A stretch of 12,128 nt of DNA from Chloroflexota bacterium. GTDB taxonomy: Bacteria > Chloroflexota > Limnocylindria > P2-11E. The notes under the pieces are model-generated. The model was not told the origin of the DNA and ran no database searches. It was given only the letters and a program-made list of their open reading frames with translations. The position numbers and the translations under genes were made by a program. This document shows positions 6,396-12,128 of the stretch, piece after piece (within the stretch, counting starts at the first letter, position 1; each line of letters begins with the position of its first letter). The DNA lies in the NCBI GenBank assembly GCA_005881085.1, contig VBGU01000119.1, positions 1 through 12,128 of the forward strand, read 5' to 3'.

Positions 6396-7495
6396 GCGCG
6401 TTTCTGATCTTCTTCGGGCGCGGGGGCTCGAGCGACATCGAGCGACAGCTGGACACCGTGAAGCTCGCCATCGGCGGCGTCGTACTTGGGCGCGCCGCCG
6501 ACGCCGGCTTCAACCGCCTGTACGCCGTCACGAACGATGCGGACGCGGCGGCGGTCTTTCGCGGCAAAGGCGCGGCGATCCTCCCATCTCGCACCGAGCC
6601 GTTCCATTTCGGCCAGGAGCTTTCGCGGATCGTCCACGAGAAGAAGCTCGACCGGGTCTGCACCATCGGCGCGGGAGCCGGCGCTCTGCTCGAGACGAGC
6701 GAGCTGCGCGCGCTGCGCGAGGACCTGGAGTCGAGCGAAGCCGTCGTCCTGTCGAACAATTCCTATTCGGCGGATCTCGTCGCGTTCACTCCGGCCTCGG
6801 CGCTCGACGCGATCGATCTGCCGGCGACGGACAACCCGCTGCCGCGCCGTCTCCATCAGCAGGCGGGCCTCTCCTCGCGGCAGCTCGCGAAGTCGGCGGC
6901 GACGCTCCTGGACGTCGACACGCCGACCGACGCCGCGCTTCTTGCGCGGCACCCCAAGTGCCCGCCCGAGCTCCGCTCCCTTCCGGCGTGGCAGGAGATC
7001 CTCGGCGACCGTATCGAGGCGCTCATGCGCCTTGTGACGACCCCCGACAAGGAGCTCCTCGTCGCGGGACGCGTCGGCGCGCCGGTGTGGACCTTCATCG
7101 AGACACAGACCGCGTGTCGCGTGCGCATGCTGGCCGAAGAGCGCGGCATGCAGGCCGCGGGCCGCGACACGTCCGGCGAAGCGCGCAGCGCGCTCGGCTT
7201 CCTCTACGAGAAGATCGGCCCGCGCGAGTTCTTCGCTCGCATGCACGAGCTCTGCGACGGGATGCTCTTCGACACGCTCGTGCTCTTCGCACACCTCGGC
7301 TGGCGTCCGGGCGCGGCCGAGAGATTCGCGTCGTATCTCTTCATGGCCGACCGGATCGAGTCAAAGCCATTGCGCGAATTCACCGACGCCGCGCGCGAGG
7401 CGCCGTTCCCGCTTCTCCTCGGAGGGCACACGCTTGTCTCCGGTGTGCTCTGGACCATGGTCGAGGCCGCCTGGGCTGGGCATCCCGAGATTTGA
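6392..7495 (+). CDS. Uncharacterised protein with nucleotidyltransferase-like N-terminal part
   Basis: This 367-residue soluble protein is not firmly recognised. Residues about 1-190 look like an alpha/beta nucleotidyltransferase of the MobA/CofC kind: a strand AFLIFF, alternating strands and helices, VVLSNNSYSADLVAF at 118-132, and a closing DVDTPTDAALL at 174-184 that matches the DxDTPxD segment of that fold. The usual N-terminal GGxSxRMG loop is absent; GRGGSSDIER at 9-18 stands in its place, so nucleotide transfer may be altered or lost. Residues about 205-367 form a second, mainly helical part with highly patterned blocks that look conserved: GRVGAPVW (226-233), ACRVRMLAEERGMQAAGR (241-258) and GGHTLVSG (344-351). 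GTG 6392 overlaps the previous stop (GTGA), and the stop overlaps the PHP start (TTGA). Tight coupling suggests a shared pathway with the PHP enzyme. Confidence 0.6.
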   Translation: MSAFLIFFGRGGSSDIERQLDTVKLAIGGVVLGRAADAGFNRLYAVTNDADAAAVFRGKGAAILPSRTEPFHFGQELSRIVHEKKLDRVCTIGAGAGALLETSELRALREDLESSEAVVLSNNSYSADLVAFTPASALDAIDLPATDNPLPRRLHQQAGLSSRQLAKSAATLLDVDTPTDAALLARHPKCPPELRSLPAWQEILGDRIEALMRLVTTPDKELLVAGRVGAPVWTFIETQTACRVRMLAEERGMQAAGRDTSGEARSALGFLYEKIGPREFFARMHELCDGMLFDTLVLFAHLGWRPGAAERFASYLFMADRIESKPLREFTDAAREAPFPLLLGGHTLVSGVLWTMVEAAWAGHPEI

Positions 7496-8292
7496 GCGCG
7501 CTCTTCGATCACCACGTCCACAGCGACCGCTCGGACGGAACGGTCTCCCTCGCGGACCGCGCGAAGAGCGTCGCCGTGCGGCCGCACGGGGTGTCGGACC
7601 ACTACCCCTGGCGCGACAAGCTTCCGAACGAAGACGCCGTGAAGCGCTACATCGACGAGGCCTCACGGCTTGGCCTACGCGTCGGGCTCGAATACGACCT
7701 CGGGGTCGCGCCGCCGCTGGGCGCCGGCACACGCGAGTCGCTGCACTACATGATCGGAGCGATCCATCAGATCGAGCTCGATGGGAAGCGCATCGCGTAC
7801 GACGACGCGGGTGCGTTCGTGAAAGGCCGGATCAAGAGCTGGAAGGAGCGGGAGCGTTTCGCCGATCCCGAGCTGCAGAAACGAATACTCGAGCGCACGC
7901 TCGAGGTCGTTGCGGAGGGCATAGACCGCGATCGCATCGATATCCTCGGCCATCCCACGTTCTCGGCCCTTCAGGCGCTCGGCGATCCCGAGCGCGTCTA
8001 TCCCGAGGAATGGCAGGAGCGGCTCATCGATCTCTGCGTCAAGGGTCGGATCGCGATCGAAATCAACGAGAGCTACGGCGTGCCGCACCGGGAGTTCCTC
8101 GTACGTGCCGCACGCGCCGGCGCGCTCTTTTCCGTCGGTACCGACACGCATTTCGAGATCAAGCCGCTGGACAAGACCGACGCAATGATCGCGGGCGCGG
8201 CCCTCGACCGCGGGCGATTCATGGCCGGGAATCGCCTCGCCCGAGATAACCGCCGTCAGGCGGCGGGGGCGTCCTCCGCCAGCAGCTCGTAG
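7492..8292 (+). CDS. PHP domain metal-dependent phosphoesterase
   Basis: This 266-residue protein of the PHP superfamily (histidinol-phosphatase and polymerase-associated phosphoesterase fold) hydrolyses phosphoesters using a cluster of metal ions. Candidate ligands are all present: H8 and H10 in DHHVHS, D36 and H37 in SDH, E68 in GLEYD, H92 in GAIHQI, H154 in ILGHP, and D218 and H220 in GTDTH. The start is TTG 7492, overlapping the upstream TGA as TTGA. The frame is open further upstream but reads as Arg-rich nonsense inside the previous gene. Length fits HisK-like PHP proteins, but no histidine-biosynthesis gene is nearby, so histidinol-phosphatase activity is not assigned. The last dozen residues (RRQAAGASSASSS) are low complexity and lie antisense to the end of the small - strand gene, so they look like an accidental extension. 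The PHP call is strong; the substrate is unknown. Confidence 0.88.
   Translation: MSALFDHHVHSDRSDGTVSLADRAKSVAVRPHGVSDHYPWRDKLPNEDAVKRYIDEASRLGLRVGLEYDLGVAPPLGAGTRESLHYMIGAIHQIELDGKRIAYDDAGAFVKGRIKSWKERERFADPELQKRILERTLEVVAEGIDRDRIDILGHPTFSALQALGDPERVYPEEWQERLIDLCVKGRIAIEINESYGVPHREFLVRAARAGALFSVGTDTHFEIKPLDKTDAMIAGAALDRGRFMAGNRLARDNRRQAAGASSASSS
8250..8263 (-). terminator. Possible terminator hairpin of the small - strand gene
   Basis: CCGCC (8250-8254), loop GTCA and GGCGG (8259-8263) form a perfect 5 bp GC stem. Read on the - strand it contains the TGA stop of the small membrane gene and is followed by TTATCT, a weak T-rich tract. It may stop transcription of that gene. It lies inside the PHP coding sequence, so it would not help a + strand terminator. 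Confidence 0.4.
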
Positions 8293-8417
8293 ACCAACAG
8301 GCCGATCGCGACCAGCAATATCAGGTGCGCGGCGTTGCCTCCGATGTTGGCGGCCTGGGCCACGAACCACGCGACGACGAGCACCCAGACCAGCGTCCAC
8401 CGCAGACGATGGCCCAT
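8256..8417 (-). CDS. Small two-helix membrane protein, lmo0937/DUF5670-like
   Basis: A 53-residue frame on the - strand runs from ATG (8417-8415) to TGA (8258-8256). The protein starts MGHRLRWTLVWVLVVAWF and has two hydrophobic segments (about 7-23 and 32-46) joined by AANIGGNAAH, then ends in a short acidic tail AEDAPAA. The GG-x-x-x-H-L-x-L-L-V pattern in the second helix resembles the small lmo0937-type membrane proteins, whose function is unknown. Nearly every codon ends in G or C, as in the neighbouring real genes, and the reading frame stops cleanly at a hairpin. In-frame GTG starts also exist at 8429 and 8420; none of the three has a clear ribosome binding site. It is convergent with the PHP gene (37 bp overlap) and divergent from prs. 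The alternative, a chance frame in GC-rich DNA, is less likely given the membrane topology and family-like pattern. Confidence 0.68.
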   Translation of the reverse strand: MGHRLRWTLVWVLVVAWFVAQAANIGGNAAHLILLVAIGLLVYELLAEDAPAA

Positions 8418-8461
8418 CACAACGGTCACGATTCGGAGGCTACCGCCCGTATACTTTTCAT

Positions 8462-8475
8462 GCAGGACGACCTGC
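8462..8475 (+). promoter_or_regulatory. Hairpin at the 5' end of the prs leader
   Basis: GCAGG (8462-8466), loop ACGA and CCTGC (8471-8475) form a perfect 5 bp stem. If transcription starts just after the TATACT box, the hairpin sits at the very 5' end of the prs-secA mRNA, a position where stems often stabilise transcripts. It leaves the ribosome binding site free. Confidence 0.35.
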
Positions 8476-8485
8476 GATCCGCGGC

Positions 8486-8491
8486 AGGAGG
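8486..8491 (+). promoter_or_regulatory. Strong ribosome binding site of prs
   Basis: AGGAGG is a full Shine-Dalgarno match, 6 nt before GTG 8498. It settles the prs start and is by far the best such site in the window. Confidence 0.85.
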
Positions 8492-8497
8492 GGAGCC

Positions 8498-9487
8498 GTG
8501 TTCCGAGGACTGTCCGTCTACACCGGAAACGCCCACCCCAAGTTCGCGAGAGACATCGCCGCCCACCTGGAGGTCCCGCTCGGCGACGCCGACGTCACTA
8601 AATTTGCCAACGACAACATCTTCGTCAAGATCAACGAGAACGCGCGCGAGCACGACGTCTACGTCGTGCAGTCGCTCGTCGGCCCGTCGGTCAGCGACGC
8701 GATCATGGAGCTTCTGATCATGCTCGACGCGTTCAAGCGCGCCTCTGCCGGCCGCATCACCGCCGTCATGCCGTACTACGCCTACGGCCGGAGCGACAAG
8801 AAGGACCAGCCGCGCGTGCCGATCACGGCGCGCCTCCTCGCGGACCTCATCGGGGTCGCCGGCGCCGATCGCTTCCTGACGATGGATATGCACCAGATGC
8901 AGATTCAGGGTTTCTTTTCGATCCCGGGTGACGAGCTCTCGGCTCGCAACCTGCTCATTGAGGCCTTCCGCTCGATCGTCGAGAAGGATCCGAGCGGCGT
9001 CGCACTGGTCGTTCCGGACCTCGGCTACGCCAACGCGGCGCGCCGCATCGCGGAGGCTCTGCAAATTCCGCTCGTCTTCATGCAGAAGACGCATCGGGAC
9101 AACAGCGGCAGGAGCGAGGTCGTCGCCGTCATCGGTGACATAGACAAGCAGCGCGCGATCATCATCGACGACGAGATCGACACGGGCACGACGATCATCA
9201 ATACCGTCCGCATCCTCCAAGAGCGGGGCGTGAACGAGATCTACGTCGGTTGCACGCATTCGCTCCTATCGGGCGACGCCGCCGAGAAGCTGATCGGCAC
9301 GGGGATCGAAAAGCTCATCACCACCGACACGGTGCCTCTCCGGCCCTCGGCCGCGAACACAGGCAAGATCGAGGTCCTGACAGTGGCGCCCTTGTTCGCG
9401 GAAGCCATTCGGCGCATCCACGAGGGCGAGTCCGTCGGCGCGCTCTTCAACCCGCCCGGGTTGCAGCTGCCGCTGCAGGTCACCTAG
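8498..9487 (+). CDS. prs: Ribose-phosphate pyrophosphokinase (PRPP synthetase)
   Basis: This 329-residue cytoplasmic enzyme makes PRPP from ribose 5-phosphate and ATP for nucleotide, His, Trp and NAD synthesis. The two-domain fold is evident: MELLIMLDAFKRASAGRITAV at 70-90, the ATP-contact segment YYAYGRSDKKDQPRVPITAR (93-112), the catalytic loop TMDMHQMQIQGFF with His132 (128-140), and the PRPP-binding loop IIDDEIDTGTT (222-232). The YxRSDKKD and DDEIDTG wording marks a subfamily distinct from the textbook YARQDRK/DDMIDTAGT type. The flexible catalytic loop normally reads KRR; here it reads MQKTHRDNSGRSEV (195-208), which keeps Lys197 but puts His at 199, where the second catalytic Arg is expected. 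The start is fixed by a strong ribosome binding site. The stop is 20 bp before secA. Length and all other motifs are normal. Confidence 0.95.
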   Translation: MFRGLSVYTGNAHPKFARDIAAHLEVPLGDADVTKFANDNIFVKINENAREHDVYVVQSLVGPSVSDAIMELLIMLDAFKRASAGRITAVMPYYAYGRSDKKDQPRVPITARLLADLIGVAGADRFLTMDMHQMQIQGFFSIPGDELSARNLLIEAFRSIVEKDPSGVALVVPDLGYANAARRIAEALQIPLVFMQKTHRDNSGRSEVVAVIGDIDKQRAIIIDDEIDTGTTIINTVRILQERGVNEIYVGCTHSLLSGDAAEKLIGTGIEKLITTDTVPLRPSAANTGKIEVLTVAPLFAEAIRRIHEGESVGALFNPPGLQLPLQVT

Positions 9488-9507
9488 CGATCGCAACTCG
9501 CAGTCCC

Positions 9508-12090
9508 GTGAGCTTCATCGGTGGGTTGTTCGACTCGAACGAAGGCGAGCTTCGCAAGCTTCGCAAGATCGCCGTGCGCATCAACCAGCTCGAGCCCGAG
9601 ATCCAAAAGCGGAGCGACGCCGAGCTCGCGGAGAGCACGACGCGGTTCCGCGAACGTCTAGCGAAAGGCGAGACGCTCGACGACATCCTTCCCGAGGTCT
9701 TCGCGTCGGTGCGCGAGGCGGCGAAGCGGACCCTCGGGCAGCGCCATTTCGACGTGCAGCTCATGGGTGGTCTCGCGCTCCACAAGGGCCACATCGCCGA
9801 GATGCGGACCGGCGAGGGCAAGACCCTCGTCGCATCGCTCGCCCTCTACGCGAACGCGCTGGAGGGGAAGGGCGCCCACCTCATCACGACGAACGACTAT
9901 CTCGCCAAGACCGGCGCGGGCTGGATGGCCCCCATCTACCGGGCGCTCGGTGCGAGTGTCGCCTACATCGCGCACGAGAAGAGCGCGATCTACGACCCGA
10001 CCGTGGAGCTCGAGGCGGTCGATCCGCGGCACCGCCACTGGCGCGACGTCAGCCGTCGCGAGGCGTACGAGGCGGACATCACCTACGGCCAGAACAGCGA
10101 GTTCGGCTTCGACTATCTCCGCGACAACATGGCCATGGACCTGAACGACCAGGTCCAGCGGCGAGGCCTGCACTACGGGATCGTCGACGAGGCCGACTCG
10201 ATCCTCATCGACGAGGCGCGCACGCCGCTCATCATCAGCTCCCCGGCCGAGGACGCGACCGAGACCTATTACACATTCGCGCGCGTCGCCGCGCAGCTGC
10301 AGCCGGAGACCGACTACGTCCTCGAGGAGAAGTACCGGGCGGTCGTACTCACCGAGGACGGGATCGCGCGCGCGGAGAAGCTCCTCCGTGTGAAGAACAT
10401 GTACGAGGGTGACGTCACCGCCGTGCACTACCTGGACAACGCGATCAAAGCGAGGGCGCTCTATCACAAGGACAAGGAATACGTAGTCAAGGACGGCGAG
10501 GTCATCATCGTCGACGAGTTCACCGGGCGGCTCATGCCCGGCCGGCGCTGGAGCGACGGTCTTCACCAGGCCGTCGAGGCCAAGGAAAACCTCAAGATCC
10601 AGCGCGAGACGCGGACCTTCGCGACGATCACGATCCAGAACTACTTCCGCATGTATACGAAGCTCGCGGGCATGACCGGTACGGCGGCGACCGAGGCGGA
10701 GGAGCTCTTCAAGGTCTACAAGCTCGAGGTCACGCAAATCCCCACAAACAAGCCGATGGTCCGCAAGGACAACTCCGACCTCGTGTACAAGACCGAACAG
10801 GGCAAGTGGGACGCGGTCGTTGCCGAGGTCAAGGAGCGCAACGTGGCGGGGCAGCCAGTGCTCATCGGAACGACGAGCGTCGAGAAGAGCGAACGTCTTT
10901 CGGAGCAACTACGCCGGCACGGCATCAAGCACGAGGTCCTGAACGCGAAGAACCACGAGCGCGAGGCCCTGATCATCGCCGATGCCGGGCAGCGTGCCGC
11001 CGTGACGCTCTCGACGAACATGGCCGGCCGCGGTGTCGACATCCTGCTCGGGCAGGGGATCACCGACCTCGGCGGGTTGCACGTGATCGGCACGGAGCGC
11101 CACGAGGCGCGGCGCATCGACAACCAGCTGCGTGGCCGCTCCGGCCGCCAGGGAGACCCGGGAAGCTCACGGTTCTTCAGCTCGCTCGAAGACGACCTCA
11201 TCCGCATCTTCGCGTCCGAGCGCGTCGCGGGGCTCATGGCGCGCCTCGGCTTCGACGACGCGACACCGATCGAGTCGGGCATGGTCACGGGTGCCATCAC
11301 GCAGGCGCAGATCAAGGTCGAGGGGCGCAACTTCGACATCCGCAAGCGCGCCCTCGAGTTCGACGACGTTCTCAACAACCAGCGCAACGTCATCTACGGC
11401 CAGCGCCGGCTCATCCTCGAGAAAGGCGACGTCCGCGAGACCGTTCTCGAGTTCCTGCGGCAGGAGGCGGACGGTCTCGTCGATACGGCGGCGCCGAACC
11501 CGGACCCCGAGGACTGGGACCTTGACAAGCTCGCGTCGGCGCTCGGGCCGATGCTCAATCGAGCCGACCTTGCCGCCTCGAGCTTCGGCGAGCTCCGCGA
11601 TCAGAACGACCTGCGTGATCGCGTCGCAGAGATCGTCGAGGAGACGTACGAGGCCCGCGAGAAGGAGCTCGGCGAGGAGCTGACGCGCGCCGTCGAGCGT
11701 TGGGTCCTCCTCCGCACGATCGACACGCACTGGGTCGAGCACCTCACCGCGATGGAGGAGCTGCGCGAGGGCATCTATCTACGCGGCTACGGCCAGCAGG
11801 ACCCGCTCGTCGCCTACAAGCGCGAAGCGCACGGATTCTTCGAAGAAATGGAAGCGCGCATCGCGAGCGGAGTCGCGCAGACAATCCTGAGAGTGACTGT
11901 CCGAACCGCCGAACAAGCCGAGCAGGACGAGAAGACGCAGCAGACCCAGACGACCGCTGGCGGCACGACGACGCGCACCAGTGGCAACGGCCGACCAACT
12001 TCCTCATCCGCCCCGAGCAAGCTGCCGGGAAGAAACGAGCCTTGCTGGTGCGGATCGGGCAAGAAGTTCAAGAAGTGCCACGGGAAGTGA
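9508..12090 (+). CDS. secA: Preprotein translocase motor subunit SecA
   Basis: This 860-residue ATPase drives export of unfolded proteins through SecYEG. The start is GTG 9508, giving SFIGGLFDSNEGELRKLRKI, the expected SecA N-terminus; the frame is open upstream, but that part overlaps prs and is unrelated. Seen in order: MRTGEGKT Walker A (99-106, Lys105), TNDYLAK, YGQNSEFGFDYLRDNM, the DEAD Walker B at 227-230, IIVDEFTGR, the preprotein-binding and second nucleotide-binding parts (MTGTAATEAEE, GTTSVEKSE, TLSTNMAGRGVDI, GRSGRQGDPG), and the helical scaffold with WVLLRTIDTHWVEHL. A Gln/Thr/Ser-rich linker leads to the zinc-binding SEC-C tail with C846, C848, C857 and H858. A short insert around residues 155-185 (KSAIYDPTVELEAVD onward) sits between the first motifs. 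No Shine-Dalgarno sequence is visible in the 20 bp after prs, so translation may depend on coupling. Confidence 0.98.
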   Translation: MSFIGGLFDSNEGELRKLRKIAVRINQLEPEIQKRSDAELAESTTRFRERLAKGETLDDILPEVFASVREAAKRTLGQRHFDVQLMGGLALHKGHIAEMRTGEGKTLVASLALYANALEGKGAHLITTNDYLAKTGAGWMAPIYRALGASVAYIAHEKSAIYDPTVELEAVDPRHRHWRDVSRREAYEADITYGQNSEFGFDYLRDNMAMDLNDQVQRRGLHYGIVDEADSILIDEARTPLIISSPAEDATETYYTFARVAAQLQPETDYVLEEKYRAVVLTEDGIARAEKLLRVKNMYEGDVTAVHYLDNAIKARALYHKDKEYVVKDGEVIIVDEFTGRLMPGRRWSDGLHQAVEAKENLKIQRETRTFATITIQNYFRMYTKLAGMTGTAATEAEELFKVYKLEVTQIPTNKPMVRKDNSDLVYKTEQGKWDAVVAEVKERNVAGQPVLIGTTSVEKSERLSEQLRRHGIKHEVLNAKNHEREALIIADAGQRAAVTLSTNMAGRGVDILLGQGITDLGGLHVIGTERHEARRIDNQLRGRSGRQGDPGSSRFFSSLEDDLIRIFASERVAGLMARLGFDDATPIESGMVTGAITQAQIKVEGRNFDIRKRALEFDDVLNNQRNVIYGQRRLILEKGDVRETVLEFLRQEADGLVDTAAPNPDPEDWDLDKLASALGPMLNRADLAASSFGELRDQNDLRDRVAEIVEETYEAREKELGEELTRAVERWVLLRTIDTHWVEHLTAMEELREGIYLRGYGQQDPLVAYKREAHGFFEEMEARIASGVAQTILRVTVRTAEQAEQDEKTQQTQTTAGGTTTRTSGNGRPTSSSAPSKLPGRNEPCWCGSGKKFKKCHGK

Positions 12091-12099
12091 TCGAGTCCT

Positions 12100-12111
12100 G
12101 CGGCGCGCCGC
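12100..12111. repeat. GC palindrome just after secA
   Basis: GCGGCGCGCCGC is a perfect 12 bp palindrome, 9 bp beyond the secA stop. Flanking bases (CCT before, GGG after) can extend the stem by two G-C pairs and one G-T pair. No T-run follows within the window, which ends 17 bp later. It may be part of a terminator or simply GC-rich spacer; nothing else can be called in the last 38 bp. Confidence 0.3.
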
Positions 12112-12128
12112 GGGTCCTGTCCCGGGGT

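Larger units (their letters stand above)
8418..8497 (+). promoter_or_regulatory. Divergent intergenic region with prs promoter
   Basis: This 80 bp region separates the - strand gene from prs. TATACT at 8450-8455 is a near-consensus -10 box (five of six) for prs, predicting a transcript start close to 8462; the matching -35 region is poor. The core GTATAC is palindromic, so the - strand gene could use the same spot in the other direction. This is the only divergent point in the window and the natural place for the prs-secA transcript to begin. Confidence 0.45.

Noticed and set aside
6362..7294. 310-codon open frame on the - strand opposite the nucleotidyltransferase-like gene
   Set aside because: The + strand protein has patterned conserved-looking blocks and clean overlaps with both neighbours, while the antisense product is charged low-complexity sequence.
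6958..7491. Upstream extension of the PHP gene
   Set aside because: It is an Arg/Ala-rich shadow of the preceding gene; TTG 7492 places the DHHVHS motif at the usual distance from the N-terminus.
7492..8292. PHP protein as histidinol-phosphatase
   Set aside because: The fold and metal ligands fit, but there are no histidine-biosynthesis neighbours and many PHP enzymes have other substrates, so only the family is assigned.
9250..9507. Upstream extension of secA into prs
   Set aside because: The added 86 residues do not resemble SecA and lie antiphase within prs; GTG 9508 gives the standard N-terminus.
9658..10908. 416-codon open frame on the - strand inside secA
   Set aside because: It is a shadow of the conserved SecA core; its Val/Leu/Asp/Arg-rich composition has no domain-like pattern.
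1..12128. CRISPR array, insertion sequence, tRNA, phage or defence genes
   Set aside because: No spaced direct repeats, transposase motifs, terminal inverted repeats or tRNA-like cloverleaf were seen; every sizeable stretch is explained by the listed genes.

Overview
This 12.1 kb window is high-GC bacterial DNA, densely packed and almost entirely coding. Ten genes lie on the + strand and one small gene on the - strand. GTG and TTG starts outnumber ATG starts, and most neighbouring genes overlap by four bases. Gene content (Tad pilus motor genes without a secretin, a DUF192 protein, a PRPP synthetase with a DDEIDTG loop next to a SecA with a SEC-C tail) and base composition would suit an uncultured Chloroflexota-like lineage. 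That is an inference; no rRNA or other taxonomic marker is present.

Region 1 (1-3939) is the end of a Tad/Flp pilus locus. It holds the C-terminal part of a TadZ/CpaE-like protein cut by the window edge, a 118 bp non-coding leader with a hairpin, the motor ATPase TadA/CpaF, and the two inner-membrane platform proteins TadB and TadC. Pilin, prepilin peptidase and secretin genes are not in view and may lie upstream.

Region 2 (3940-8292) continues in the same direction with a small DUF192 protein, a ComF-family phosphoribosyltransferase, a polytopic GT-C-like membrane protein, a 367-residue protein with a weak nucleotidyltransferase-like N-terminal part, and a PHP-family metal-dependent phosphoesterase. 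Four-base start/stop overlaps (GTGA, ATGA, GTGA, TTGA) link these genes, so they are probably one translationally coupled operon, possibly an extension of the pilus operon.

Region 3 (8250-8497) is the only strand switch. A 53-residue two-helix membrane protein resembling the lmo0937/DUF5670 type is encoded on the - strand. Its end overlaps the end of the PHP gene tail-to-tail by 37 bp, and an 80 bp divergent promoter region separates it from prs.

Region 4 (8498-12128) holds the housekeeping pair prs (PRPP synthetase) and secA (preprotein translocase motor), 20 bp apart. A GC-rich palindrome follows secA at the window edge.

I do not see a convincing new biological system. The points most worth a second look are the uncharacterised nucleotidyltransferase-like/PHP gene pair, the antisense small membrane gene, the substituted catalytic loop in Prs, and a possible link between the Tad pilus and ComF in DNA uptake.
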